From Burkholderia anthina (GTDB lineage Bacteria > Pseudomonadota > Gammaproteobacteria > Burkholderiales > Burkholderiaceae), in assembly GCF_902498995.1 (NCBI RefSeq), contig NZ_CABVLY010000001.1, positions 1 through 64,000 of the forward strand: DNA of 64,000 nt. The letters run 5' to 3'. The notes under the pieces were generated by a model. It did no database searches. It was not told the DNA's origin and worked only from the letters and a program-made list of their open reading frames with translations. This document shows, piece after piece, positions 34,030-43,500 of this stretch (its first letter is position 1; each line of letters opens with the position of its first letter). A program made the translations under genes and the position numbers.

Positions 34030-35511
34030 ATGCATTCGCACCCCGAAGCCGCCGATACGCTGATCGTCGGCGCGCAGCTGTACGACGGCACCGGCGCCCC
34101 GCCCGTCACGCGCGACGTCGCGATCCGCAACGGCGCGATCGCGGCGATCGGCAACCTGTCGAACTGGCTCGCCGAGACCGTCGTCGATGCGAACGGCCGC
34201 GCGCTCGCGCCGGGCTTCGTCGACGTGCACACGCACGACGACACGCACGTGATCCGCGCCCCGGAGATGCTGCCGAAGATCTCGCAGGGCGTGACGACCG
34301 TGATCGTCGGCAACTGCGGGATCAGCGCGTCGCCCGTGACGCTCGCGGGCGATCCGCCCGACCCGATGAACCTGCTCGGCGAGCGCGATGCATTCCGCTA
34401 TCCGACCTTCGCCGACTACGTCGCGGCCGTGAACGATGCGCGTCCGGCCGTCAATGTCGCGGCGCTCGTCGGGCACACCGCGCTGCGCAACAACCAGATG
34501 GACCGCCTCGACCGCGCGGCGACCGACGGCGAAATCGCCGGGATGCGCGCGCAGCTCGAAGAGGCGCTCGCGAACGGCGCGCTCGGATTGTCGTCGGGCC
34601 TCGCGTACGGCTCCGCGTTTGCGGCGCCGGCCGAAGAAGTGATGGCGCTGGCCGAGCCGCTCGCGAATGCGGGCGCGCTGTACACGACTCACATGCGCAC
34701 CGAGTTCGACGCGATCCTCGACGCGATGGACGAGGCTTACCGCGTCGGCCGTCACGCGCAGGTGCCGGTCGTGATCTCGCACCTGAAGTGCGCGGGTCCG
34801 TCGAACTGGGGGCGCAGCACCGAGGTGCTCGCGTCGCTCGAAGGCGCGCGTCGCTACCAGCCGGTCGGCTGCGACTGCTATCCGTACAGCCGCAGTTCGT
34901 CGACGCTCGACCTGAAGCAGGTGACGGGCGACATCGACATCACGATCACGTGGTCGGAGCCGCATCCGGAAGTCGCCGGCAAGCTGCTGAAGGCGATCGC
35001 GGCCGACTGGGGCGTGACCGAGCAGGAAGCCGCGCAGCGGATCCGCCCGGCCGGCGCCGTGTACCACAACATGTCCGAGGACGACGTGCGCCGGATCCTG
35101 TCGCACCCGGCGACGATGGTCGGCTCGGACGGCCTGCCGAACGATCCGCTGCCGCATCCGCGGCTGTGGGGCGCGTTTCCGCGCGTGCTCGGCCATTACG
35201 TGCGCGACACGAACCTGCTGCCGCTCGAGGAAGCGATCCGCAAGATGACGTCGCTGTCCGCGCGCCGCTACGGGATCGCGCGGCGCGGCGAAGTGCATGT
35301 CGGCTATCACGCGGATCTCGTGCTGTTCGATCCGGCGCGCGTGATCGACGCCGCGACGTTCGAGAAGCCGCAGCAACCCGCGCACGGGATCGATGCGGTG
35401 TGGGTGAACGGCGTGCTGACTTACGAGAACGGCCAGCCGACCGGCGAGCGCGCCGGCGGTTTCGTCGCGCGCGGCGAGCGCGTGCCGGCGAGTGCCGACG
35501 CCGCGTTCTGA
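34030..35511 (+). CDS. D-aminoacylase (N-acyl-D-amino-acid deacylase)
   Basis: A 493-residue amidohydrolase-superfamily enzyme that should hydrolyse N-acyl-D-amino acids to D-amino acid plus carboxylate. The metal motif VDVHTHDD near residue 68, the Cys ligand region VIVGNCGIS, the TTHMRTE and VVISHLKC His residues and the late MVGSDGLPNDPLPHPR Asp are present, as in the Alcaligenes D-aminoacylases. A GGTAGGAG ribosome site precedes the ATG. It overlaps no gene but lies two bases after the regulator, so the two are co-transcribed. Confidence 0.9.
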   Translation: MHSHPEAADTLIVGAQLYDGTGAPPVTRDVAIRNGAIAAIGNLSNWLAETVVDANGRALAPGFVDVHTHDDTHVIRAPEMLPKISQGVTTVIVGNCGISASPVTLAGDPPDPMNLLGERDAFRYPTFADYVAAVNDARPAVNVAALVGHTALRNNQMDRLDRAATDGEIAGMRAQLEEALANGALGLSSGLAYGSAFAAPAEEVMALAEPLANAGALYTTHMRTEFDAILDAMDEAYRVGRHAQVPVVISHLKCAGPSNWGRSTEVLASLEGARRYQPVGCDCYPYSRSSSTLDLKQVTGDIDITITWSEPHPEVAGKLLKAIAADWGVTEQEAAQRIRPAGAVYHNMSEDDVRRILSHPATMVGSDGLPNDPLPHPRLWGAFPRVLGHYVRDTNLLPLEEAIRKMTSLSARRYGIARRGEVHVGYHADLVLFDPARVIDAATFEKPQQPAHGIDAVWVNGVLTYENGQPTGERAGGFVARGERVPASADAAF

Positions 35512-35635
35512 GCGCGGTTCCGATTCGATCTGCCGCGCGTGCCAGGGTCGGCGCGCGCATCCGCAACCGTGCGTTGCATGGGGCGGGAGCAGGCGCTGAA
35601 GCGTCGGCTCCCGCCGACAAACAAGGAGTGAAACG

Positions 35636-36022
35636 ATGAAGCGATATGGCGTAGGCGAAGCGAAGGGGACCGGCGGCCAGGTGATGCCGTTTGCGCGTGC
35701 GGTCGAGGCCGACGGCTGGCTGTACGTGTCGGGCCAGACGCCGATGGTGAACGGCGAGGTCGTCGAAGGCGGGATCGTCACGCAGTCGAAGCAGACGATC
35801 GAGAACGTGATCGCGATCCTGAAGGAAGCCGGTTACGGCCTCGAGCACGTCGTGCGCTGCGGCGTGTGGCTCGACGACGCACGCGATTTCGCGTCGTTCA
35901 ACAAGGTGTTCGTGTCGTACTTCGGCGAGCACCCGCCGGCACGCGCGTGCGTGCAGTCGAGCATGGTCATCGACTGCAAGGTCGAGGTCGACTGCATCGC
36001 TTACAAGGCGCCGGCGAAGTAA
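35636..36022 (+). CDS. RidA/YjgF-family protein
   Basis: A 128-residue trimeric-barrel protein of the Rid superfamily. Visible are GQVMPFARAVEADGWLYVSGQTP, QTIENVIAILKEAG and the conserved Arg in PPARACVQSSMVIDCKVEVDCIAY (the usual PxRxxV site near residue 105). RidA proteins speed hydrolysis of reactive 2-imino or enamine acids. Placed after the D-aminoacylase and near a D-amino-acid deaminase, it likely clears the imine product of that enzyme. The gap to the previous gene is 124 bp with AAGGAG before the ATG. Confidence 0.9.
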   Translation: MKRYGVGEAKGTGGQVMPFARAVEADGWLYVSGQTPMVNGEVVEGGIVTQSKQTIENVIAILKEAGYGLEHVVRCGVWLDDARDFASFNKVFVSYFGEHPPARACVQSSMVIDCKVEVDCIAYKAPAK

Positions 36023-36048
36023 CGCGCGAGGGCGAATGGTTGGGTGAC

Positions 36049-36078
36049 GGGGCCGGCGCATTGATGTGCGCCGGCCCC
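36049..36078 (+). terminator. Hairpin after ridA, probable terminator
   Basis: A 12-pair stem (GGGGCCGGCGCA with TGCGCCGGCCCC) and six-base loop follow the ridA stop by 26 bases. Only a weak T-rich tail follows (GTTGCGTTT), so termination may be partial. Confidence 0.55.
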
Positions 36079-36079
36079 G

Positions 36080-36319
36080 TTGCGTTTGGGCGGAGCCGAT
36101 GCGTGGACGAGGGCGATCGGATGGGCGGCGGCGTTCGAATGCAGCGCGGTTGACGCGGGGTACGAGAGGCACTGGAATTTTGCATTGCGTGACGAAATTT
36201 TTTCGACGAGGCCCGACGTGACATGCCTGTCTGGCGAGCTGCGGCGGGGATCGGCACGGGTGCGCGGCGCGATCGCCAAATACAACCGCCTTGTCGAACC
36301 GGACGGCAAGGTGTTTTGA
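36080..36319 (+). pseudogene. Possible 3' remnant of a lost gene
   Basis: An open frame of 79 codons that has no ATG or ribosome site; the only early start is a TTG inside the terminator stem region. The C-terminal part (RDEIFSTRPDVTCLSGELRRGSARVRGAIAKYN) reads like a real protein tail and its stop shares one base with the following DUF1493 start (TGATG), as in genuine gene pairs. I read it as the 3' end of a gene whose front was lost. I do not recognise the family. Confidence 0.35.
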
Positions 36320-36672
36320 TGGAAAGCATGCGTTGGGACGAGATCGAGGTATTTGTCAGATCGGAGGTCGGGCTCGGTAAATCGATGCCGCTGTCCGCCG
36401 CCACGAGGCTTTGGGAGGATCTTGGCCAGACCGGCGACGAGGCCGACGATTTCATGGGCCATTTTTTTGAGCGCTTTTCCATCGATACCGGCGACTTCGA
36501 TTTTCACCGCTATTTCCTGATGGAAGGCGAGGGGCCGCTCTATTCGCTGTTCCGGAGATGGGTACTTCGGAAACCGCACGATCTCAAACGGGAATCGATC
36601 ACGCTGGCGATGCTTTACCGCGCGGCGGTTGACCGGAAATGGGACACCAGACGACTGGCCGAGCTGCCGTGA
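36319..36672 (+). CDS. DUF1493-family protein
   Basis: A 117-residue protein matching the DUF1493 family (about 115 residues, unknown function): the early LWEDLGQTGDEADDFMGHFFERFSIDTGDFDFHRYF and the tail RESITLAMLYRAAVDRKWD are the conserved blocks. No signal or membrane span. It overlaps the preceding tail by one base. Base composition is lower in G+C than its neighbours; I counted 57% in one 60-base stretch, versus 68% in a stretch of the RidA gene. An immunity-type or regulatory role is conceivable but has no support in sequence. Confidence 0.75.
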   Translation: MESMRWDEIEVFVRSEVGLGKSMPLSAATRLWEDLGQTGDEADDFMGHFFERFSIDTGDFDFHRYFLMEGEGPLYSLFRRWVLRKPHDLKRESITLAMLYRAAVDRKWDTRRLAELP

Positions 36673-36684
36673 AAGGCCGGATGA

Positions 36685-37110
36685 ATGGTGTGCGTGACGG
36701 GAGAGGGCCTGAACGCAAGCGATGGGGTGGAAAGATTGCGGCGATATGACGTGGGCCGAATCAAGGCGTGCTGCGTTGCCGAATTGCGTTGCACGCCAGT
36801 CGAACTGCAGCAGCTTCGCCGTTTTGACCCGCGCGGCGAAAACCGGCGGGAGATGCGCAAGGTGGTCCCGGACCGTTACCCTTCCAATGCAGACAGCATT
36901 GGCGTGGAATGGGTCGGGGAGGCGCTACCGCTCAATGAACCCAACCCTGATCGACAGACCTACCTCGCGGCGCCGGACGCTCAGAATGACTCGCTTCGAT
37001 GGCTCATCCATGAAATTTCGATAACGATGAATGTTCCGATGGCAGAGGTTTTTCGCCACCCGACAGTATCGAGGAAGAACCGGACGGAGGCGGCGAGGGC
37101 GCAATGGTGA
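36685..37110 (+). CDS. Hypothetical protein in the low-G+C patch
   Basis: A 141-residue product I do not recognise. It has no signal peptide or membrane span, three Cys residues in the first third (RIKACCVAELRCTPVELQQL), and many Arg/Glu. Its stop overlaps the start of the next gene (ATGGTGA), and the start lies 12 bases after the DUF1493 gene, so an operon is likely. An alternative frame from 36722 is less convincing because it is Arg/Ser-rich in the way of shadow frames. Confidence 0.5.
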   Translation: MVCVTGEGLNASDGVERLRRYDVGRIKACCVAELRCTPVELQQLRRFDPRGENRREMRKVVPDRYPSNADSIGVEWVGEALPLNEPNPDRQTYLAAPDAQNDSLRWLIHEISITMNVPMAEVFRHPTVSRKNRTEAARAQW

Positions 37111-37526
37111 TTCGGATCGCGGTTTTGATGTTGGCGTTCTTGCTCAACCTCAGTGCGGTTGCGGGCACGCTGTCCGGCGGGGAGGTTCCCGCTGTCGGAC
37201 CGAAGTCAGTCGAAATCGTGAGGAACGGCGCGTGGTCGGCAGATATCAGCGGAGACGAAACGCCGGATATGTGTCGCGCATTCGTTCTTCGGCAGGCGGA
37301 TGTCAGCGCGTTTTTCAAGCGTGCGAGCCGTGTAACGGCACGGGCGTACAGCCATGATCTGGACGCCGCGAATTGCTATGCGGAAGGCAACGCGCGTCTC
37401 GCGGGCGGTGGCGCGGCGAAGTGGCGGATAGACCAGGCAAGGCGCGGCTTCATTTCGATGCCCGATGGTCGAACACTCTACCTGTATTGCCCGAAGTGCC
37501 GAGCAGGCGTGTTCGCACCGAATTAG
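37104..37526 (+). CDS. Exported hypothetical protein in the low-G+C patch
   Basis: A 140-residue protein with an N-terminal signal peptide (IRIAVLMLAFLLNLSAVAG). The mature part has four Cys, including a final CPKC pair (YLYCPKCRAG), which could bind metal or form disulfides, and repeated aromatic/Gly motifs (SHDLDAANCYAEGNARLAGG). The family is unknown to me. It overlaps the preceding gene by seven bases. With DUF1493 and the 141-residue protein it forms a three-gene cassette unlike its surroundings. Confidence 0.6.
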   Translation: MVIRIAVLMLAFLLNLSAVAGTLSGGEVPAVGPKSVEIVRNGAWSADISGDETPDMCRAFVLRQADVSAFFKRASRVTARAYSHDLDAANCYAEGNARLAGGGAAKWRIDQARRGFISMPDGRTLYLYCPKCRAGVFAPN

Positions 37527-37593
37527 CGCGACGCTTCTTCCGCAAGCGGTCGGTGTTGGCGGCCCCGCAAAGTGCCCGCCAACACCACGTCAT

Positions 37594-38424
37594 TTACTGC
37601 CGCGCCGTCCGCGCGTTATCCGGCATCGGCTGGTTGTAGTTCGTGCGGAACGGGTTGATGTCGAGCCCGCCGCGGCGCGTATAGCGCGCATACACCGCGA
37701 GCTTCACCGGTTTGCACGCGTGCATGATGTCGAGGAAGATCCGCTCGACGCACTGCTCGTGAAAGCCCGTGTGATTGCGGAACGAGATGATGTAGCGCAG
37801 CAGCCCCGCATGATCGATCTGCGGGCCGACGTAGTGGATCTGCACGCTGCCCCAGTCGGGCTGGCCGGTGACCGGGCAGTTCGAGCGCAGCAGGTCGGAC
37901 ACGAGCGTTTCCTCCACCGGCGCTTCGTCCTCGGCGTCGGCCGCCGACAGCAGCGACGGATCGGGTTCGTACACGTCGGTGTCGAGGTCGAGCCGGTCGA
38001 GCGACAGCCCGTCGAGTTCTTCCATCTCGAGCTTTGCGAAATCGTGCGGCGACACGAGCTGCACCGACACGCTCACGCCGCACGCGGCCGACACGTCGCG
38101 CTTGAGCGCGTCGCGCACCGCGTCGACCGAGTCGAACTTCGATTGCGCGAACGAGCCGAGATACAGCTTGAACGACTTCGATTCGACGATGCTCGGCGAT
38201 TCGGCCGGCACGTAGAACGTCGCGACCGCGACCTGCGGCTTGCCGCGCGCATTGAGCCACGACAGCTCGTACGCGTTCCAGATGTCGGTGCCGAAGAACG
38301 GCAGCGCCGACGTGATGCCGAGTTGCTCGCGCGCGCCGGCGCGCGGGATCGGGAACAGCAGCGACGCGTCGTACTGCGTCGCGTAGACGGTGGCCTTGCC
38401 GAGCGGGGAGTGTTCGGGATTCAT
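37594..38424 (-). CDS. queF: NADPH-dependent 7-cyano-7-deazaguanine reductase
   Basis: Reduces preQ0 to preQ1 in queuosine biosynthesis. This is the long two-part T-fold type, 276 residues. Visible are [20 protein letters not shown] (the QueF motif E(S/L)K...Y), the catalytic Cys in [14 protein letters not shown] and [16 protein letters not shown]. It is 12 bp downstream of ilvA on the same strand and probably shares its message, although the functions are unrelated. Confidence 0.95.
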   Translation of the reverse strand: MNPEHSPLGKATVYATQYDASLLFPIPRAGAREQLGITSALPFFGTDIWNAYELSWLNARGKPQVAVATFYVPAESPSIVESKSFKLYLGSFAQSKFDSVDAVRDALKRDVSAACGVSVSVQLVSPHDFAKLEMEELDGLSLDRLDLDTDVYEPDPSLLSAADAEDEAPVEETLVSDLLRSNCPVTGQPDWGSVQIHYVGPQIDHAGLLRYIISFRNHTGFHEQCVERIFLDIMHACKPVKLAVYARYTRRGGLDINPFRTNYNQPMPDNARTARQ

Positions 38425-38436
38425 TGCGTGACGCCT

Positions 38437-39960
38437 TTACGACAGGAAGAGGCGGTAAGCCGGATTGGCGCTCTCTTCGACATACGGATAGCCGAGTGCC
38501 GCGAGGAAGCGCTCGAACTCGGTGCGATCGGCCTGCGGCACCTGCAGCCCGACGAGGATCGAGCTGTAGTCCGCGCCCTGGTTGCGGTAGTGGAACAGGC
38601 TGATGTTCCAGTCCGGCGCCATCGACGACAGGAACTTCATCAGCGCGCCGGGCCGCTCCGGGAATTCGAAGCGGAACAGGCGTTCGTCCAGCGCGAGCGG
38701 CGAGCGGCCGCCCACCATGTAGCGGATATGTTCCTTCGACAGTTCGTCATGCGTCAGGTCGACGCTCTTGAAGCCGTGCGACTCGAAATTCTCGGCGATC
38801 TCGGCCGATTCGTCGCGGCGCTTGATCTGCACGCCGACGAAGATGTGCGCGGACTGCGCATCGGCGATCCGGTAGTTGAACTCGGTGACGTTGCGGTCGC
38901 CGACGAGCGAGCAGAAGCGCTTGAAACTGCCGCGTTCCTCGGGAATGGTGACCGCGAACACGGCTTCGCGTGCTTCACCGACTTCCGCGCGTTCGGCGAC
39001 GAAGCGCATCCGGTCGAAGTTCATGTTCGCGCCCGACGTGACCGCGACGAGCGTCTGGTTCTCGATGCCTTCGCGTTCCGCGTAGCGCTTGGCGCCCGCG
39101 ACCGCGAGCGCGCCCGACGGCTCGAGCACGCTGCGCGTATCCTGGAAAACGTCCTTGATCGCCGCGCACAGTGCGTCGGTGTCGACCGTCACGACGCCGT
39201 CGAGGAATTCGCGGCACAGCCGGAAGGTTTCCTCGCCGACGAGCTTCACCGCGGTGCCGTCCGCGAACAGGCCGACCTCGCTCAGCTCGACGCGCTCGCC
39301 CTTCTGCAGCGATTGCGCCATCGCGCAGGAATCCTCGGCCTGCACGCCGAACACCTTGATCTCCGGACGCACCGCCTTCACGTACGCGGCCACGCCGGAC
39401 GCGAGCCCGCCGCCGCCGATCGGCACGAAGATCGCGTGGATCGGGCCCTGGTGCTGGCGCAGGATCTCCATCGCGATCGTGCCCTGGCCGGCGATCACGT
39501 ACGGATCGTCGAACGGGTGGACGAACGTGAGGTCGCGCTCGGCCTGCACCTTGACCGCGTGCGCATACGCATCGCTGTACGATTCGCCCGCCTGGATCAC
39601 CTCGACGCTCGGGCCGCCGTGCGCACGCACCGCATCGACCTTCACCTGCGGCGTCGTGACCGGCACGACGATCACGGCCTTGACGCCCATCCGGGCCGCC
39701 GAGAACGCGACGCCCTGCGCGTGGTTGCCTGCCGAGGCCGTAATCACGCCGCGCGCGAGCGCGTCGGCCGGAATGTGCGCCATCTTGTTGTACGCGCCGC
39801 GCAGCTTGAACGAGAACACCGGCTGGTTGTCCTCGCGCTTCAGGTAAACGGGGTTGCGCAGCCGTGCCGACAGATTGCGGGCGGGTTCGAGTTCCGTCTC
39901 GAGCGCGACGTCGTAGACGCGCGCGGTGAGGATTTTCTTCAGGTAATCGTGGGATGCCAT
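38437..39960 (-). CDS. ilvA: Threonine ammonia-lyase, biosynthetic
   Basis: A 507-residue PLP enzyme that deaminates L-threonine to 2-oxobutanoate, the first step to isoleucine. The catalytic domain carries the cofactor lysine in FSFKLRGAYNKM near residue 52, SAGNHAQGVAF and the glycine loop PIGGGGLASG. Two C-terminal ACT-like regulatory domains (residues about 330-420 and 425-505) should give isoleucine inhibition. Length matches E. coli IlvA. It is first of the ilvA-queF pair. Confidence 0.96.
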   Translation of the reverse strand: MASHDYLKKILTARVYDVALETELEPARNLSARLRNPVYLKREDNQPVFSFKLRGAYNKMAHIPADALARGVITASAGNHAQGVAFSAARMGVKAVIVVPVTTPQVKVDAVRAHGGPSVEVIQAGESYSDAYAHAVKVQAERDLTFVHPFDDPYVIAGQGTIAMEILRQHQGPIHAIFVPIGGGGLASGVAAYVKAVRPEIKVFGVQAEDSCAMAQSLQKGERVELSEVGLFADGTAVKLVGEETFRLCREFLDGVVTVDTDALCAAIKDVFQDTRSVLEPSGALAVAGAKRYAEREGIENQTLVAVTSGANMNFDRMRFVAERAEVGEAREAVFAVTIPEERGSFKRFCSLVGDRNVTEFNYRIADAQSAHIFVGVQIKRRDESAEIAENFESHGFKSVDLTHDELSKEHIRYMVGGRSPLALDERLFRFEFPERPGALMKFLSSMAPDWNISLFHYRNQGADYSSILVGLQVPQADRTEFERFLAALGYPYVEESANPAYRLFLS

Positions 39961-40547
39961 GGACGCTCGCGTGCAGTGCGGAAAGCAGACGGTAAAGGAT
40001 CAATGATAGCGCCAAGGGTCCGTGCGCACGCAAGCGGCATGCCGGGCGCACCGCCGCGGCGTGGCCCCGCGCGCGTATTTGACGGATGCGACGCCCGTTT
40101 TTTACCGGTTTAACTGCACGTTAACTGCGCGGTTACCGACCGGACGGATGGCGAATGCCGCAGCAAAACCGCGCAGGCCCAGGCGTGGCGCGGGTTGCGG
40201 GGATAGCCCCACGACCTGTCCGGCGTGTCACGGACGACCCGATCATGGGTTAGAATTCCGTTTTGAATCAAGGATCGGAAGATGCAGAGGCACCCTCGGA
40301 TCGCCCCATTGAAGCCGACGCCGCGTGCAGCCAGCCCCGCGGCGGAGCGGCATGCGCGCCGCGCGCGATCGTGCTGATGGCTCCGAGTGCCGCCAGGCCC
40401 TGCCGGCCCGGAACGGTGAGTCCAGACCCGCTCCGGCCCCATGCGAGATAGTCGCGCGCCTGGCACCAGAACAGATTTCCCCAAGATTGCGCGTACGCGC
40501 TTGCCGACGCCCGTTCACGGTGTATCGGCCCTCCGAGTCGTCCGAAC
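39961..40547. other. 587-bp intergenic region before the large flavoprotein
   Basis: No protein gene or RNA gene is supported here. TAGAAT at 40251-40256, inside GTTAGAATTCC, is a plausible -10 for the rightward flavoprotein, without a good -35. If used, the message would have a leader of about 285 bases, which is long. The left 60 bases hold the ilvA leader; I see no attenuator-like peptide there. Confidence 0.5.
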
Positions 40548-43500
40548 ATGAACGCACCACAAGTTTTCGATCCGCATGGCGCGGCCGCCGCCGTCGCTGC
40601 CGACCCCGCGCCCCGACTGCGCGAGATTCCCTATAACTACACGTCCTTCTCCGACCGCGAGATCGTGATCCGCCTGCTCGGCGAGGAGGCGTGGTCGGTG
40701 CTCGACGAGCTGCGCGCCGAGCGCCGCACGGGTCGCTCGGCACGGATGCTGTACGAGGTGCTCGGCGACATCTGGGTCGTGCGCCGCAACCCGTACCTGC
40801 AGGACGACCTGCTCGACAACCCGAAGCGCCGCGCGCTCCTGATCGAGGCGCTGAACCACCGCCTGACCGAGATCGGCAAGCGCCGCCGCGCCGACCTGAC
40901 CGAGCACCACGACGACGCGGGCCGCGAGCGCGCATCGCGTGTCGAGATGCTCGAGACGGCCGCGCAGCGCGCGGTCGACGAGTTCGCCGACGAATTCGAG
41001 AAAATGGCCGACCTGCGCCGTCGCGCGACCAAGGCGCTCGGCCGCTGCACGCAGAAGGACAACATCCGCTTCGACGGGCTGTCGCGCGTGTCGCATGTGA
41101 CCGACGCGACCGACTGGCGTGTCGAATACCCGTTCGTCGTGCTGACCCCCGATACCGAAGCCGAGATCGCGGCGCTGATCAAGGCCTGCTTCGAACTCGG
41201 CCTGACCGTGATTCCGCGCGGCGGCGGCACCGGTTACACGGGCGGCGCGGTGCCGCTCACGCCGTTCTCCGCGGTGGTCAACACCGAGAAGCTCGAACAG
41301 CTCGGCGCGGTCGAACTCACCGAGCTGCCGGGCGTCGCGCACAAGGTGCCGACGATCTTCTCCGGCGCGGGCGTCGTCACGCGCCGCGTGACCGAAGCGG
41401 CCGAGGCGGCCGGCTACGTGTTCGCGGTCGATCCGACCTCGCTCGACGCATCGTGCATCGGCGGCAACGTCGCGATGAACGCGGGCGGCAAGAAGGCCGT
41501 GCTGTGGGGCACCGCGCTCGACAACCTGGCCTGGTGGCGGATGGTCGACCCGGACGGCAACTGGCTCGAAGTCACGCGCCACGAGCACAACCAGGGCAAG
41601 ATCCACGACATCGCGGTCGCGCGTTTCGAGCTGAAGTGGTTCGACGGCGCGTACGCGCCGGGCGAGAAGCTGCTGCGCACCGAGATGCTCGAGATCGAAG
41701 GCCGGCGCTTCCGCAAGGAAGGCCTCGGCAAGGACGTGACCGACAAGTTCCTCGCCGGCCTGCCGGGCGTGCAGAAGGAAGGTTGCGACGGGCTCATCAC
41801 GTCCGCGCGCTGGGTGCTGCACAAGATGCCCGCGCACACGCGCACCGTGTGCCTCGAGTTCTTCGGCCAGGCGCGCGAGGCGATCCCGAGCATCGTCGAG
41901 ATCAAGGACTACCTGTTCGAAACGTCGAAGCAGGGCGGCGCGATCCTCGCGGGCCTCGAGCACCTCGACGAGCGCTACCTGCGTGCGGTCGGCTACGCGA
42001 CCAAGAGCAAGCGCAACGCATTCCCCAAGATGGTGCTGATCGGCGACATCGTCGGCGACGACGCCGATGCGGTCGCGCACGCGACGTCCGAAGTGATCCG
42101 GATGGCGAACGGCAAGAGCGGCGAAGGCTTCGTCGCGGTCAGCGCGGAGGCGCGCAAGCGCTTCTGGCTCGACCGCAGCCGCACGGCCGCGATCGCGAAG
42201 CACACCAACGCGTTCAAGATCAACGAAGACGTCGTCATCCCGCTGAACCGGATGGGCGAGTACACCGACGGCATCGAGCGGATCAACATCGAGCTGTCGC
42301 TGAAGAACAAGCTGCAGCTGGTGGACGCGCTCGAAGCGTTCTTCAGGGCCGGCAACCTGCCGCTCGGCAAGACCGACGACGCGAACGAAATCCCGAGCGC
42401 CGAGCTGCTGGAAGACCGCGTGCAGCAGGCGCTGGAGTTGCTCAAGCGCGTGCGCGCGCGTTGGGAGTTCGTGCGCGACCGGCTCGACCAGCCGCTGCGC
42501 GAGGCGCAGCATTACCTCGTGCAGCTCGGTTACGAGGCGCTCGCCGAGAAGTTCGCGGATCGCGCGGACGACCAGCCGGGCGCGACCGTGTTCCATGTCA
42601 CGCAGGACCGCACGGTCCGCATTTCGTGGAAGCAGGAGATCCGCGCGGAGCTGCGCACGATCTTCAACGGCGGCGCGTTCAAGCAGATCCTCGACGAAGC
42701 GCAGGCGATCCACAAGCGCGTGCTGCGCGGCCGCGTGTTCGTCGCGCTGCACATGCACGCGGGCGACGGCAACGTCCACACGAACCTGCCGGTCAACTCC
42801 GACAACTACGAGATGCTGCAGGATGCGCACGCGGCGGTTGCGCGCATCATGACGCTCGCGCGTTCGCTCGACGGCGTGATCTCCGGCGAACACGGGATCG
42901 GCATCACGAAGCTCGAGTTCCTGACCGACGACGAGATCGCCGAATTCCGCGCGTACAAGCAGCGCGTCGACCCGAACGGCCGCTTCAACAAGGGCAAGCT
43001 GCTCGACGGCGCCGACCTGCGCAACGCGTACACGCCCAGCTTCGGGCTGATGGGTTACGAGTCGCTGATCATGAAGCAGTCCGACATCGGCGCGATCGCC
43101 GATTCGGTGAAGGACTGCCTGCGCTGCGGCAAGTGCAAGCCGGTGTGCGCGACCCACGTGCCGCGCGCGAACCTGCTGTACAGCCCGCGCAACAAGATCC
43201 TCGCGACGTCGTTGCTGGTCGAGGCGTTCCTGTACGAAGAACAGACGCGCCGCGGCGTGTCGATCAAGCACTGGGACGAGTTCAACGACGTGGCCGACCA
43301 CTGCACGGTGTGCCACAAGTGCGTGACACCGTGCCCGGTGAAGATCGACTTCGGCGACGTCACGATGAACATGCGCAACCTGTTGCGCAAGATGGGCAAG
43401 AAGAAGTTCAATGCCGGCAATGCGGCGGGCATGTTCTTCCTGAACGCGACCAATCCGCAGACGATCAACGCCGCGCGCAGCGTGATGATGGGCGTGGGCT

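Noticed and set aside
36722..37024. Alternative 100-codon frame inside the 141-residue hypothetical gene
   Set aside because: Arg/Ser-rich shadow without ribosome site; the other frame overlaps the next gene properly.
37465..40113. 882-codon forward frame across queF and ilvA
   Set aside because: Antisense shadow of two well-conserved enzymes; composition is Arg/Ala/Asp repeats.
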